From positions 1-53,240 of the forward strand of contig JAAHHN010000018.1 of the NCBI GenBank assembly GCA_010672165.1: DNA of 53,240 bases, given 5' to 3'. A program made the position numbers and the translations under genes. The notes below the pieces were generated by a model, which had not been told where the DNA came from, ran no database searches, and saw only the letters and a program-made list of their open reading frames with translations. Below are positions 16,484 to 24,659 of the stretch, piece after piece. Each line of letters begins with the position of its first letter. The stretch's first letter is position 1. This DNA is from Spirulina sp. SIO3F2 (GTDB taxonomy: Bacteria; Cyanobacteriota; Cyanobacteriia; Cyanobacteriales; Spirulinaceae).

Positions 16484-18709
16484 ATGACACGTACCGCCAA
16501 ACCCCAAACCGCTGCACCGCTCAAGGCGACAAATCAGCAGAAGTCCAATTTTGCCCCTCCTCCGGTGCTCCAGCCCAAACCTCGTAAACAGCAGACCACT
16601 GAATTACCAGAGTGGAAACCCGAAGGCAGCCCAGAAACCAACGTGCTGCAAACATTGAAGGCATCTGCCTTACAAGCCAAGCTAACGATTGGGCAGCCCA
16701 ACGACAAGCACGAGCAGCAGGCCGATCAGGTTGCCCGCCAGGTGGTGCAGCAGATCAATACCCCGAACAGTGAATCCAACGCGCAGCAGAGCATTGCCTC
16801 ACTGCAACCCTCGGCGTTGGTTCAAGCGAAGAGTGCCCTCACGAGTGGTGCAGCACCAGCGGGCTTGGAGTCTGCTATCAATCGCGCACGGGGTAGCGGC
16901 CAGCCCTTGGAAGCGAGTTTACAACAGTCAATGAGGCAAGCCATGGGAGCCGATTTTAGTGGCGTTCGGGTGCATACTGACGGCCGTTCTGACCAGATGA
17001 ATCAATCGATTCAGGCCAAAGCTTTTACCACTGGGGCGGATGTCTTTTTCAAAAAGAATGCCTATCAGCCGGGGAGTCGTATGGGGCAAGAGCTGATCGC
17101 CCACGAACTCACCCATGTGGTGCAGCAGGGGACAGCCTCAACCGCTGTGCAACGCACCACGGATACAGTGATTCAACGGACATTAGATGTTGAGGCTTAC
17201 TTTAAAAAGTACAAATCGTTCCAGAAAGCCATGGGAAACCTGGCTAAACAGCAAAATAAGGATTCAATTGACCCCACAGCTTTGTTTAATGAAATTGGTT
17301 ATGGTGGCCAAGATGAACTCACGGGCTTAATGTCTACCGGCCTCGCCTTTCTAGATCCTGATCTCGATCCTCAAAAAGCACGGTCATCCGCGAAGATTGA
17401 TCTTGTGACTGATTTAAGTATCATCAACCAGGCGTTGGGTGATGTGGAGGCAAATCAGGTCATCACAGCATCGCTGAATGCATTTACTGAAAACATGAGT
17501 AAAAATGGAATTAAAATGTCTTGCTATCGTGATCCGAGCACGGTGAAGTTGACGGTGATATCTGAGAGTGAGCCTAAGGATTTTGAAAATCAATTCAAGG
17601 CAATCGAAACAATAGTTTGCTTCCAGATAGGTGCAGTCTTGAAAGGACTGAATTCAGGAGAAGAAAAACTGACTCAACAGCAAATCAGGGATGCTAATAT
17701 AAAGCTGCTCAAATGTGTGCCAATCGGTAGTGGTAGCCAAGACGAAAAGCAGAATGATTTGGCTGCAAAGGATGATGCCAGCATCAAAGTCGATTTCATC
17801 ACGTCACTAGAACAACAGCTCCAGGAAACCGAGAAAGATGCGAAGAAATATACCATCAAGAATCATGAGAAAACCCCTGATCGGGAACAGCCAAAAGTAA
17901 CCAATGATCAACTCCTCGCACTGTACTGCGATCGCTTTAAGGCTGTGTGGCAGAAAGATGTAAGCAATGATGCAAAAAATATTGATGCCGCCTGGAAGCA
18001 GGCAGAACAGTTTGTGAATCGTGACCTCCTGACTGATCTATATACCGCAAGCCAGCGGGCTGTTGCCAAAGCAGAGATTTATGACAATGATGGGGCTGAT
18101 GCAAAATATCGAGTGTATACCGTCATTGATATTTCCAACTTACGAGGTCTTAATCAGACCTATGGCAAGGAGGAGTCGGTGAAGATCTTCAAGGGAATGG
18201 TCGATATTGTGGATAAGCAACTCAGAACGGTTAAGAATTTCTCGAAGCTGGAGGGCTATCATCACGGCGGTGATGAGTTTAGCTACTACTTACTGTTCGA
18301 TAAAGCAGTGTATCAACAGAGTGATGATGTTGTCTCAACACTTAATTGTGAAGTTGAGGAAGTTTTGTCTAAAGCACAACGTGAAGTCTATGCCTATGTT
18401 GATCAGTTAAGGGGGGTTTCTGCTCTAAATCGTGATCATGGTCTCAAGGGATTAGAGCATGCGAAGGGAGACAAAGGGAGCCACTTCGCTGGAACCGGAA
18501 TTTACTATGGGCATTGCAACACCTCAAAACCCGACTATATAAAGGTCGCAGGTGAAGGGTTAGAGGTTTCTAAGAAAAAGATGGAAGCACTCAATAAGAA
18601 AGCGGCTGCTAAGGTAGCAGAAAATAAGGCGATCGAGAAACAAAAAACGGGCGATCCTAAGATGGCTGTTTATGGACAGACTGCTAGCACTACCCACGAG
18701 TGGCAGTAA
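16484..18709 (+). CDS. DUF4157 (eCIS core) protein fused to a C-terminal GGDEF domain
   Basis: 741 residues. Residues 1-130 are a low-complexity, Gln/Pro-rich lead with no signal peptide. Residues ~140-220 are DUF4157, the metallopeptidase-like domain of eCIS-associated proteins: MGADFSGVRVHTD, AFTTGADVFF and HELTHVVQQG (HExxH at 207-211). A middle helical part (~235-500) is unknown. The C-terminal ~510-690 is a GGDEF nucleotidyl-cyclase-like domain: LLTDLYT, the metal Asp549 in VIDISNL, the intact GGDEF at 595-599, and GIYYGH as the late strand. No RxxD inhibitory site precedes it. DUF4157 proteins often carry variable C-terminal toxin or effector domains; a cyclase there would perturb cyclic-dinucleotide pools. 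It follows the eCIS-type ATPase and is bracketed by 58-bp inverted repeats. The downstream half looks more AT-rich than the upstream half. Confidence 0.85.
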   Translation: MTRTAKPQTAAPLKATNQQKSNFAPPPVLQPKPRKQQTTELPEWKPEGSPETNVLQTLKASALQAKLTIGQPNDKHEQQADQVARQVVQQINTPNSESNAQQSIASLQPSALVQAKSALTSGAAPAGLESAINRARGSGQPLEASLQQSMRQAMGADFSGVRVHTDGRSDQMNQSIQAKAFTTGADVFFKKNAYQPGSRMGQELIAHELTHVVQQGTASTAVQRTTDTVIQRTLDVEAYFKKYKSFQKAMGNLAKQQNKDSIDPTALFNEIGYGGQDELTGLMSTGLAFLDPDLDPQKARSSAKIDLVTDLSIINQALGDVEANQVITASLNAFTENMSKNGIKMSCYRDPSTVKLTVISESEPKDFENQFKAIETIVCFQIGAVLKGLNSGEEKLTQQQIRDANIKLLKCVPIGSGSQDEKQNDLAAKDDASIKVDFITSLEQQLQETEKDAKKYTIKNHEKTPDREQPKVTNDQLLALYCDRFKAVWQKDVSNDAKNIDAAWKQAEQFVNRDLLTDLYTASQRAVAKAEIYDNDGADAKYRVYTVIDISNLRGLNQTYGKEESVKIFKGMVDIVDKQLRTVKNFSKLEGYHHGGDEFSYYLLFDKAVYQQSDDVVSTLNCEVEEVLSKAQREVYAYVDQLRGVSALNRDHGLKGLEHAKGDKGSHFAGTGIYYGHCNTSKPDYIKVAGEGLEVSKKKMEALNKKAAAKVAENKAIEKQKTGDPKMAVYGQTASTTHEWQ

Positions 18710-18732
18710 ACGCCAGTCTGCGTATTCAATCT

Positions 18733-18790
18733 AGGCTGGATTATTCATCAGGCAGCCAGGATGGCTACGCTACGGTTTTTCCTAAATTAC
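18733..18790 (-). repeat. 58-bp inverted repeat, right arm
   Basis: Inverted partner of 16376-16433 (49 of 58 identical). It begins 23 bp after the stop codon of the DUF4157-GGDEF gene. Confidence 0.6.
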
Positions 18791-18801
18791 AGTCCGTAAC
18801 A

Positions 18802-18884
18802 CGGTCAGTGAGCTTGTCGTTGGCGTAGCCTCCCGAAGGGATATCTGCATCTTGACCGCCACTGGTTTAATACCTCACTGACCG
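18802..18884. repeat. Hairpin-type intergenic repeat with 11-bp perfect arms
   Basis: CGGTCAGTGAG at 18802-18812 is the exact inverse of CTCACTGACCG at 18874-18884. The loop includes GGCGTAGCCTCCCGAAGGGATAT, a common cyanobacterial intergenic repeat. Together with the 58-bp arm and the conserved block at 19002 it fills the 430-bp gap between the DUF4157-GGDEF gene and the pentapeptide gene; I see no other gene there. Confidence 0.55.
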
Positions 18885-19001
18885 GGAATCTTTGGTGAGA
18901 GTCATGAATAATGCGGGCTAGACTCACTGACATTTCAACACTGTGCTTAAGGAGTTTTGCAAGTCTCAAGAATAGTCCAGGTGAATCTCCCGCTTCAAAG
19001 A

Positions 19002-19092
19002 GGTTAACTCACAACACAAAAGAGGTTAACTATCATCACTTTTTCCCTATTTCCGGTTCTAGGGACAGAGCGCATACTTGCAATTACGCCAC
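19002..19092 (+). promoter_or_regulatory. Conserved upstream block, copy 2 (paired GGTTAACT, 22-bp phase)
   Basis: GGTTAACT at 19002 and 19024, CACTTTTTCC at 19037 and GCATACTTGCAATTA at 19072, in exactly the same spacing as 13978-14068. It ends about 47 bp before the ATG of the pentapeptide-repeat gene, a position suitable for promoter control. Confidence 0.5.
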
Positions 19093-19139
19093 CCAACCAC
19101 AGTGGTTCGCTGAACAAACCTACCGGACATTTTGCAATC

Positions 19140-19799
19140 ATGAAACGCCTGACTGCTTTCGCTAATCCTCTAACTTCTCGCTTCAGCCGTTGTGCAACCA
19201 TAGGTCTCGCCAGCCTACTGCTGGCAACTGCTGCAACCCCATCCCTTGCCTACGACGCAGATGATTTAGAAACACTGAGGAACAAAGAGCATTGTTTTTC
19301 CTGCGACTTAACTGACGCACCTTTGTCTGGGTGGGACTTAAGTCAATTGCTTATTTCCGAGTCGGATTTAAGTGGAGCGAACTTGAGTGGCACAGATCTG
19401 AGTGGTACGTGGTTGTTTCGTACTGATTTGAGTGGTGCAGATTTGAGTGGTGCAGATCTGGATAATACGGTGTTGACTCGTGTTGATCTGAGTGGGGCAA
19501 ACTTGAGCGGTGCAGATCTGAGTAGTGCGGATATATTATCAGGCTCGACTCTAACTGGAGCCACTTACGATCAATACACCCTATTCCCGGATGACTTTGA
19601 CTATAGTGCCCTGACTTATGTTGGAACCACTGAGGTGACTGCGGATGGCTCCGGTTCTGGCGGCAGCGGTACAGGCGGTGGCATCATCATTGCGGATGAC
19701 TCAGATGATGATGTGAGTGTACCGGAGCCTGCCACAACACTTGCATTACTTTGTGTTGGTGCATTTGTGTTCAAGACCATCAAACGTCAGAAAACTTGA
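19140..19799 (+). CDS. Secreted pentapeptide-repeat protein with PEP-CTERM anchor
   Basis: 219 residues. A signal peptide (1-37, cleavage after SLA) is followed by a Cys-containing segment (HCFSCDLT) and about 14 pentapeptide repeats of the A(D/N)LSG type (roughly 60-140), which fold as a right-handed quadrilateral beta-helix. A Gly/Ser linker and an acidic patch (about 165-190) lead to a C-terminal sorting signal: VPEPATTLALL then a hydrophobic helix and RQK, the PEP-CTERM pattern processed by exosortase. The mature protein should therefore be exported and cell-surface processed. No exosortase is in the window. Its upstream block matches that of the eCIS-type ATPase gene, which suggests shared regulation. 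Function unknown. Confidence 0.9.
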   Translation: MKRLTAFANPLTSRFSRCATIGLASLLLATAATPSLAYDADDLETLRNKEHCFSCDLTDAPLSGWDLSQLLISESDLSGANLSGTDLSGTWLFRTDLSGADLSGADLDNTVLTRVDLSGANLSGADLSSADILSGSTLTGATYDQYTLFPDDFDYSALTYVGTTEVTADGSGSGGSGTGGGIIIADDSDDDVSVPEPATTLALLCVGAFVFKTIKRQKT

Positions 19800-19897
19800 A
19801 TATAGGCTCAGGCCTCAGACCAATCAGCCCGCAAACCTAGGTGAGGTGCTAGCTGCCAAGGATTTTAATGTTGCTCAAAAATATTCCCATTGGGAAG

Positions 19898-21052
19898 TTA
19901 ATTATCCTGATAGGCAATCACCATGATTTCCGGGGCAAAGTAGATTTTGGGACGTTGGCTCCAGTCGGCTTCAACCAGAATGTTAGCTTGAATTAAACGC
20001 TCAAGATCCTGAGTTGCAGTGGGATAACTGACATCACATAATTCTGCAAGTTGCGATCGCGTAATAGCTGGAGATTCAAACAAGTAATCAATCAAACGAT
20101 TCAGACGAATATTCCCCCCCTGCTGGCTCAAACGTTCTAGATATTGATTGCGCAGTTGGAGCAGAGCATCAAACCGTTGAATTGAGTCTTGAGACTGGTC
20201 AATCACGCCCCTTAAACAAAAATTCAACCAAGCTTCCCAATTCCCAGTAGCACTCACCGCAAAGAGATTATCAATATATTCGTCTTTATAGCGATCAAAA
20301 AAAGCACTGAGATAAAGCCACGGGTGATCGAGCTGACATTTTTGGTAGATCATCAAGGATAGGAGGAGACGACCCACCCGACCGTTACCATCAATAAAGG
20401 GATGAATACTCTCAAACTGGTAATGCACCATGAAGCAGAGCAGCAGTGGATCGATCGTGCTGGGTTGATGGATAAATTTTTCTAGACGATCGAGGCAGGG
20501 TAACACTTCCGGGGCAGGCGGTGGAATAAAGCGAGCATTAGACCCAATTTTGACTAACCCTCGCCGGAAGTGACCCGGATTGGCTTGCGCTCCGCGAACG
20601 CCCATAAGGAGTGTCCGGTGCATTTCACGGATTAGGTTGAGGGAGAGGGGGCGTGATTCGAGGAGGTGCAAACCCAGTTCTAGCGCTTTGGTGTAGTTCG
20701 CCACTTCTTGCCAAGCATTGACAGGATCACTTACTGACTGGGGTTGTTGAGGATCAAGTTCAAATAAGAGCAATTGCTCTGGGGTAGCATAGGTTCCCTC
20801 TAAGCTAGAGGAACGCAAGGCTTCACGGCGTTGAAGGGGCCGCAACAAGAGATTGTAATTGGGCATGTAGCGGCCAACGCCATCAAGGCGACCCAGTGCT
20901 TCTTTGGCTTGGGTGAGTAATGACCAAGTACTGGGGGGATTTTCCCAGGCGGGGGGGAGTGGGTGGGGAATAAAGGCCCAGTCAGTTTGACGACCGAGTG
21001 TAACTTGACGCAGTTCTCCAGGGGCATTTTCGGTAAAGCGATCGCGCTGCAT
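19898..21052 (-). CDS. Fic family protein with C-terminal winged helix
   Basis: 384 residues. Fic enzymes transfer AMP (or related groups) from a nucleotide to a hydroxyl side chain of a target protein. The active-site motif HPFIDGNGRVGR (217-228) is intact. An N-terminal inhibitory helix motif SSSLEG (81-86, S/TxxxEG) indicates a class II, self-inhibited Fic. The last ~70 residues form a winged HTH (SRSQLAELCDVSYPTATQDL-like region), typical of chromosomal Fic proteins that can bind DNA. The upstream region holds two tandem copies of a palindrome reaching the start codon, an apparent operator for autoregulation. It lies 86 bp downstream of the second WD40 STAND gene on the same strand. Partner or target unknown. 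Confidence 0.93.
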   Translation of the reverse strand: MQRDRFTENAPGELRQVTLGRQTDWAFIPHPLPPAWENPPSTWSLLTQAKEALGRLDGVGRYMPNYNLLLRPLQRREALRSSSLEGTYATPEQLLLFELDPQQPQSVSDPVNAWQEVANYTKALELGLHLLESRPLSLNLIREMHRTLLMGVRGAQANPGHFRRGLVKIGSNARFIPPPAPEVLPCLDRLEKFIHQPSTIDPLLLCFMVHYQFESIHPFIDGNGRVGRLLLSLMIYQKCQLDHPWLYLSAFFDRYKDEYIDNLFAVSATGNWEAWLNFCLRGVIDQSQDSIQRFDALLQLRNQYLERLSQQGGNIRLNRLIDYLFESPAITRSQLAELCDVSYPTATQDLERLIQANILVEADWSQRPKIYFAPEIMVIAYQDN

Positions 21053-21059
21053 TAACTTT

Positions 21060-21132
21060 AATTCCAGGGGAATGAATTAAAATTTTAGGCTCAAAATTTT
21101 AATTCAGGGAGAATGAATTAAAATTTTAGGCT
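21060..21132 (-). promoter_or_regulatory. Tandem palindromic operator upstream of fic
   Basis: Two 32-bp direct repeats (21060-21091 and 21101-21132, 29 of 32 identical, period 41 bp). The second contains a perfect 14-bp inverted repeat AAAATTTTAATTCA / TGAATTAAAATTTT at 21093-21106 and 21114-21127 with a 7-bp spacer; the first is a degenerate version that runs up to the fic start codon. This is a strong candidate operator, possibly bound by the winged helix of the Fic protein itself. Confidence 0.6.
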
Positions 21133-21138
21133 TATAAT

Positions 21139-24100
21139 TTACAGCTCCTCCGTCTGCACACCAACGCAAAGATCGCGATCGCCCCTCGGTGCATTATGTG
21201 TCAGGTAGTCCTTCAGCCAATTGCAGGCATAGACTAACTCATCGGTGTTTAACACCGTCGCAAGCGACCAGACCCAAACCTGGGGACTAAAACCACTGGC
21301 GACCAATGTCTCTTCAGCGGCATCTACAGAAACCCGTTGAATGCGCAACGCTCCATGGGGTAACTCCCAGAGCACCCGACCTTGTAAATCCCAGCGTTTA
21401 ACCGTACCATCTGCGCCCCCTGTCCAGAGGGTTTTGCCATCCGCCCCAAACGTCACGTCAAGGACGCCACCCTGATGACCCCTCAGGACTTTGGTCTCAC
21501 CTCTCTCCCACTGCCAAAGGCGTACCGTGCGATCAGTGGCGGTGGAAGCAATCCACTGACCATCTGGACTGATCGCCACCCCCCACACAGCGTCACTATG
21601 ACCGGTTAACGTCTTGAGCACAGTTTGGGAGGAAACATCCCACACCTTCACCGTTCGATCCGCTGACCCCGAGACCAAGCGTTGACCATCGGGGCTAAAC
21701 ACCAAATCTCTCACATACAACCGATGCCCAGAGAGGATTTGAGGCTGGGGTGAATATTGACCACTCGGTAACTGCTGCCAAAGATAAATCTTGCCATCGT
21801 AGGCTCCCACCGCCAGCCATTGCTGATCCGAACTTAATGCCACTGACCAGAGCCCATGGGGAAGTTGAAACATCTGCAACAGCTCACCTGCCGTATTCCA
21901 GCTCTTGACTTGACCATCTCTGGCAACGGAGACGAACCGTTGACCATCCTGACTCAGGGTCACATCATGGATTGGGGATTGATGCGCCCTCTGGCGATAT
22001 TGAGGACGGCTGGGGAAATGTGCCTTAGATTGGCGTTGCCAAAGCTGGATAACGCCCGCTGGGCTACCTGTTACCACCTGCATTCCGGAATTATCCATGG
22101 TGCTGAGAGACAAACCTCGTGATGCCAGAAGCTGCTGCCGAAAGGGGTTACGGCGTTGCCAAAACCGCACAGAGCCGTCCTCAGCTACAGTGACGAGGTG
22201 CTTGTCATCAGCCGTGATCGCAGAACTGAGGATATTGGCTTGATGCCCCGGAAGACGCTGGGTGATTGAGCCGTCGAGATGTCCAAACAGCAGCTCATTG
22301 TCCGTTGAAGCCATGATGAACTGTTCGCTGTCCGGTGTGAAGCGGGGTATGCTCTGGTGGGGCATCTCGACATCAAACGTTACTATTGGTGTGCCGTCGA
22401 GTTGCAAAATTTGGGGGTTCTGACGACGCAAGAACAGACCCAGTTTTTGGCTATCCGGGCTAAACACAATGTGCTGGGAACCCGCTCGGGGGTCAGGCTG
22501 TACCTGAAAGGTACGATGAGGTTGGGGAGGCAGGTTAGCTGGAAGCGGCCATTGCCAGAGCTGCACCATGGCTTGTTCGCCCGCCGTCACTAGCCACTGA
22601 CCATCCGGGCTAAAATCCAGCACACCGCTGTTCGGTAGGGTCGTCACCAACTCACCGTCTAAGCGCCAAATCTTCGCAACCCAGCCCTGCTCAGTGGTTG
22701 CCAGATATTCACCATCCGGGCTAAAGGTCACGCTTCTAAAACTGCGATCGATACGGGCAAGGGTGCTGACCAAGGTGCCATCCGGTTGCCAAAGCTTGAG
22801 GGTGCGATCGGCTGAAGCTGAGGCGAGCAGAGTGCCATCGGGGCTAAAGGCAAGCTGACGAATGGGTCCTTTATGGGCTTTGAACTGGCGGATGATTTTG
22901 CCTGTGGGGTGCAGCAGCGTAATGGAACCATCACCGCCCGCGATCGCCACTAACGAGTCATCAGGACTAATCACCACATCCAGAAGGGCTGCCTCAAGGG
23001 CAAGCCGATTCTCTTCATTGGCAGTGTAGATCGCCTGACGCAGTGCCGCTTGCGCCCGCCGACGGAGGTCGAGATCATCGTGGTCAAGGCGCTCCAGTTC
23101 GCGGTGGGCGCGAATCGCCTCAATCGTGGCATCCAGGCGTTGGTTGGAGTTGTAGTTGCCGTTAGAAGCCGAAATGAGCGCATCGATTTCGCTGCGGATC
23201 GCGGCTTGCTCACTCCGTCGGGCTTGGCGATATTGCCAAAAGGTGAAGCCTCCCAGCCCAATCGCCAGAACTAACGCCCCCGTCACGGCACTCAAAAAAC
23301 GCCGCTGGAGTTTGGCGGTTTGACGCTCCTGGGCTAGATCGCGGGCTAGGGTCTCAGCACGGCGATCGCTCTCTTCCGACGCTCGTAAATATTGATAATC
23401 CAGATCACTCAGTTGCTTCCCCTGAGACCAAATCAGCGCATCGCGCAACGCTTGTCCCCGCAACAGCCGTGATTCATCCTGACGCTCCGAGGCAACCCAA
23501 GTTGCTAACAGTTGGGCATAGGGACGCAGATTGGCCAATTGCTGCTCCACCCAGTCGAGACTAAAAATTTCCCCATAGAGGCGATTCTTCACCTGCAAGG
23601 TGCTGCCCTGACAAAGCACCAACCCCGAGAGCAGTAGTTCCCGCTGCTCCGGTGAGTCATCAGCTCGAACAGTGAGGTCAGGCGAGCGCACCTGTTGATA
23701 AATCCCCAGCAGCCGTCCTGAGCGGTTAGGATCACGCAAAATGCGATTGCGGATTGTGCGCAGATGCTCCGGCTCATCGTTCGATTCCCAATGGGTGAGG
23801 AGACGATCGCGCACCAAGGCATCAACCCAATCAGCTTCCGTGCCAGCAGGAATCCGCAACAGTTCATCGAGCTGCTCGTAGCCCACATCCACCACCAGTT
23901 GGCAAAGCTTTTGGGTCAGAAAGGGCTGACCGTTTGTCCAAGATAAAATTGCGGTCAATATCGCGTTAGAATCACCCTCCGCCAGTTCGATACCTTCGGC
24001 GAGAATTTGTGCCTCGGTGAATGTAAAGCCATCGAGGGCGATCGGCCGACCAATATTAAAGGGGGTGCGGCGCAGCTCCCGAATCAGATCCGAAGGAGTC

Positions 24101-24642
24101 GCTACGCCGAAGAGGGCAAAGGTGAGGCGTTGATACTCCGGGTTGAGCGATCGCTGGTTGTAGCAAAAACGCACCAGGGCAAAGAAGTCATCCACCGTGA
24201 AGGGCAGACTCAGGATGCCATCAATCTCATCGATGAAAATGACCAACTGCTCATCAGGGAAGCGATCGAGGAGTTGATCGAGTAAAAAATAACTCAACTG
24301 CTGCAACAGCGAAAACCCCTCCTGCTGCTGTTGCCATTGTTTGATCTTGAAGTCCAGCCCAAACTCACGCCAGAGGTTATAAATCAGGCCCCCATACCAT
24401 TGCAACGGGGTGATATTTTCACTGCCGATACTGGTCATATCCAGTACACTACAGCGATACCCTGTTTGTTCGAGGGCAGACTTAGTACGCACCAGCAGCG
24501 AGGACTTGCCCATTTGACGTGCATTAAACACATAACAAAACTCGCCACGCTCTAGCGCTCTCAGCAACTCATCATCCGCCTGTCGAGCAATATAGCTGGG
24601 TTCCTGGCTCGCCAAACTGCCACCCACTTGATAGTAGAGCAT
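21139..24642 (-). CDS. AAA-like (AAA_35) STAND ATPase with WD40 repeats, cassette 2
   Basis: About 1167 residues from ATG 24642, chosen because AAGGA lies 10 bases upstream and because MLYYQVGGSL aligns with the starts of both paralogues; a TTG two codons earlier is less likely. Layout as in cassette 1: P-loop in NARQMGKSSLL, Walker B VIFIDEIDGIL, RTPFNIG, one membrane helix (about 447-467) and about 14 WD40 units, ending ELVYACNWLKDYL. Its start codon is only 17 bp from the first start codon of the divergent VMAP-like gene, and its Shine-Dalgarno lies inside that gap, so each promoter must lie at least partly within the opposite gene. The Fic gene follows 86 bp downstream. Expected to be membrane-anchored with a sensory propeller; the ligand is unknown. 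Confidence 0.9.
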   Translation of the reverse strand: MLYYQVGGSLASQEPSYIARQADDELLRALERGEFCYVFNARQMGKSSLLVRTKSALEQTGYRCSVLDMTSIGSENITPLQWYGGLIYNLWREFGLDFKIKQWQQQQEGFSLLQQLSYFLLDQLLDRFPDEQLVIFIDEIDGILSLPFTVDDFFALVRFCYNQRSLNPEYQRLTFALFGVATPSDLIRELRRTPFNIGRPIALDGFTFTEAQILAEGIELAEGDSNAILTAILSWTNGQPFLTQKLCQLVVDVGYEQLDELLRIPAGTEADWVDALVRDRLLTHWESNDEPEHLRTIRNRILRDPNRSGRLLGIYQQVRSPDLTVRADDSPEQRELLLSGLVLCQGSTLQVKNRLYGEIFSLDWVEQQLANLRPYAQLLATWVASERQDESRLLRGQALRDALIWSQGKQLSDLDYQYLRASEESDRRAETLARDLAQERQTAKLQRRFLSAVTGALVLAIGLGGFTFWQYRQARRSEQAAIRSEIDALISASNGNYNSNQRLDATIEAIRAHRELERLDHDDLDLRRRAQAALRQAIYTANEENRLALEAALLDVVISPDDSLVAIAGGDGSITLLHPTGKIIRQFKAHKGPIRQLAFSPDGTLLASASADRTLKLWQPDGTLVSTLARIDRSFRSVTFSPDGEYLATTEQGWVAKIWRLDGELVTTLPNSGVLDFSPDGQWLVTAGEQAMVQLWQWPLPANLPPQPHRTFQVQPDPRAGSQHIVFSPDSQKLGLFLRRQNPQILQLDGTPIVTFDVEMPHQSIPRFTPDSEQFIMASTDNELLFGHLDGSITQRLPGHQANILSSAITADDKHLVTVAEDGSVRFWQRRNPFRQQLLASRGLSLSTMDNSGMQVVTGSPAGVIQLWQRQSKAHFPSRPQYRQRAHQSPIHDVTLSQDGQRFVSVARDGQVKSWNTAGELLQMFQLPHGLWSVALSSDQQWLAVGAYDGKIYLWQQLPSGQYSPQPQILSGHRLYVRDLVFSPDGQRLVSGSADRTVKVWDVSSQTVLKTLTGHSDAVWGVAISPDGQWIASTATDRTVRLWQWERGETKVLRGHQGGVLDVTFGADGKTLWTGGADGTVKRWDLQGRVLWELPHGALRIQRVSVDAAEETLVASGFSPQVWVWSLATVLNTDELVYACNWLKDYLTHNAPRGDRDLCVGVQTEEL

Positions 24643-24659
24643 ACACAATTTTTCCTTAA

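Noticed and set aside
19343-19564. Repetitive minus-strand frame rich in Ser, Ala, Pro and Leu
   Set aside because: It is the antisense reading of the pentapeptide repeats; the periodicity is inherited from them.
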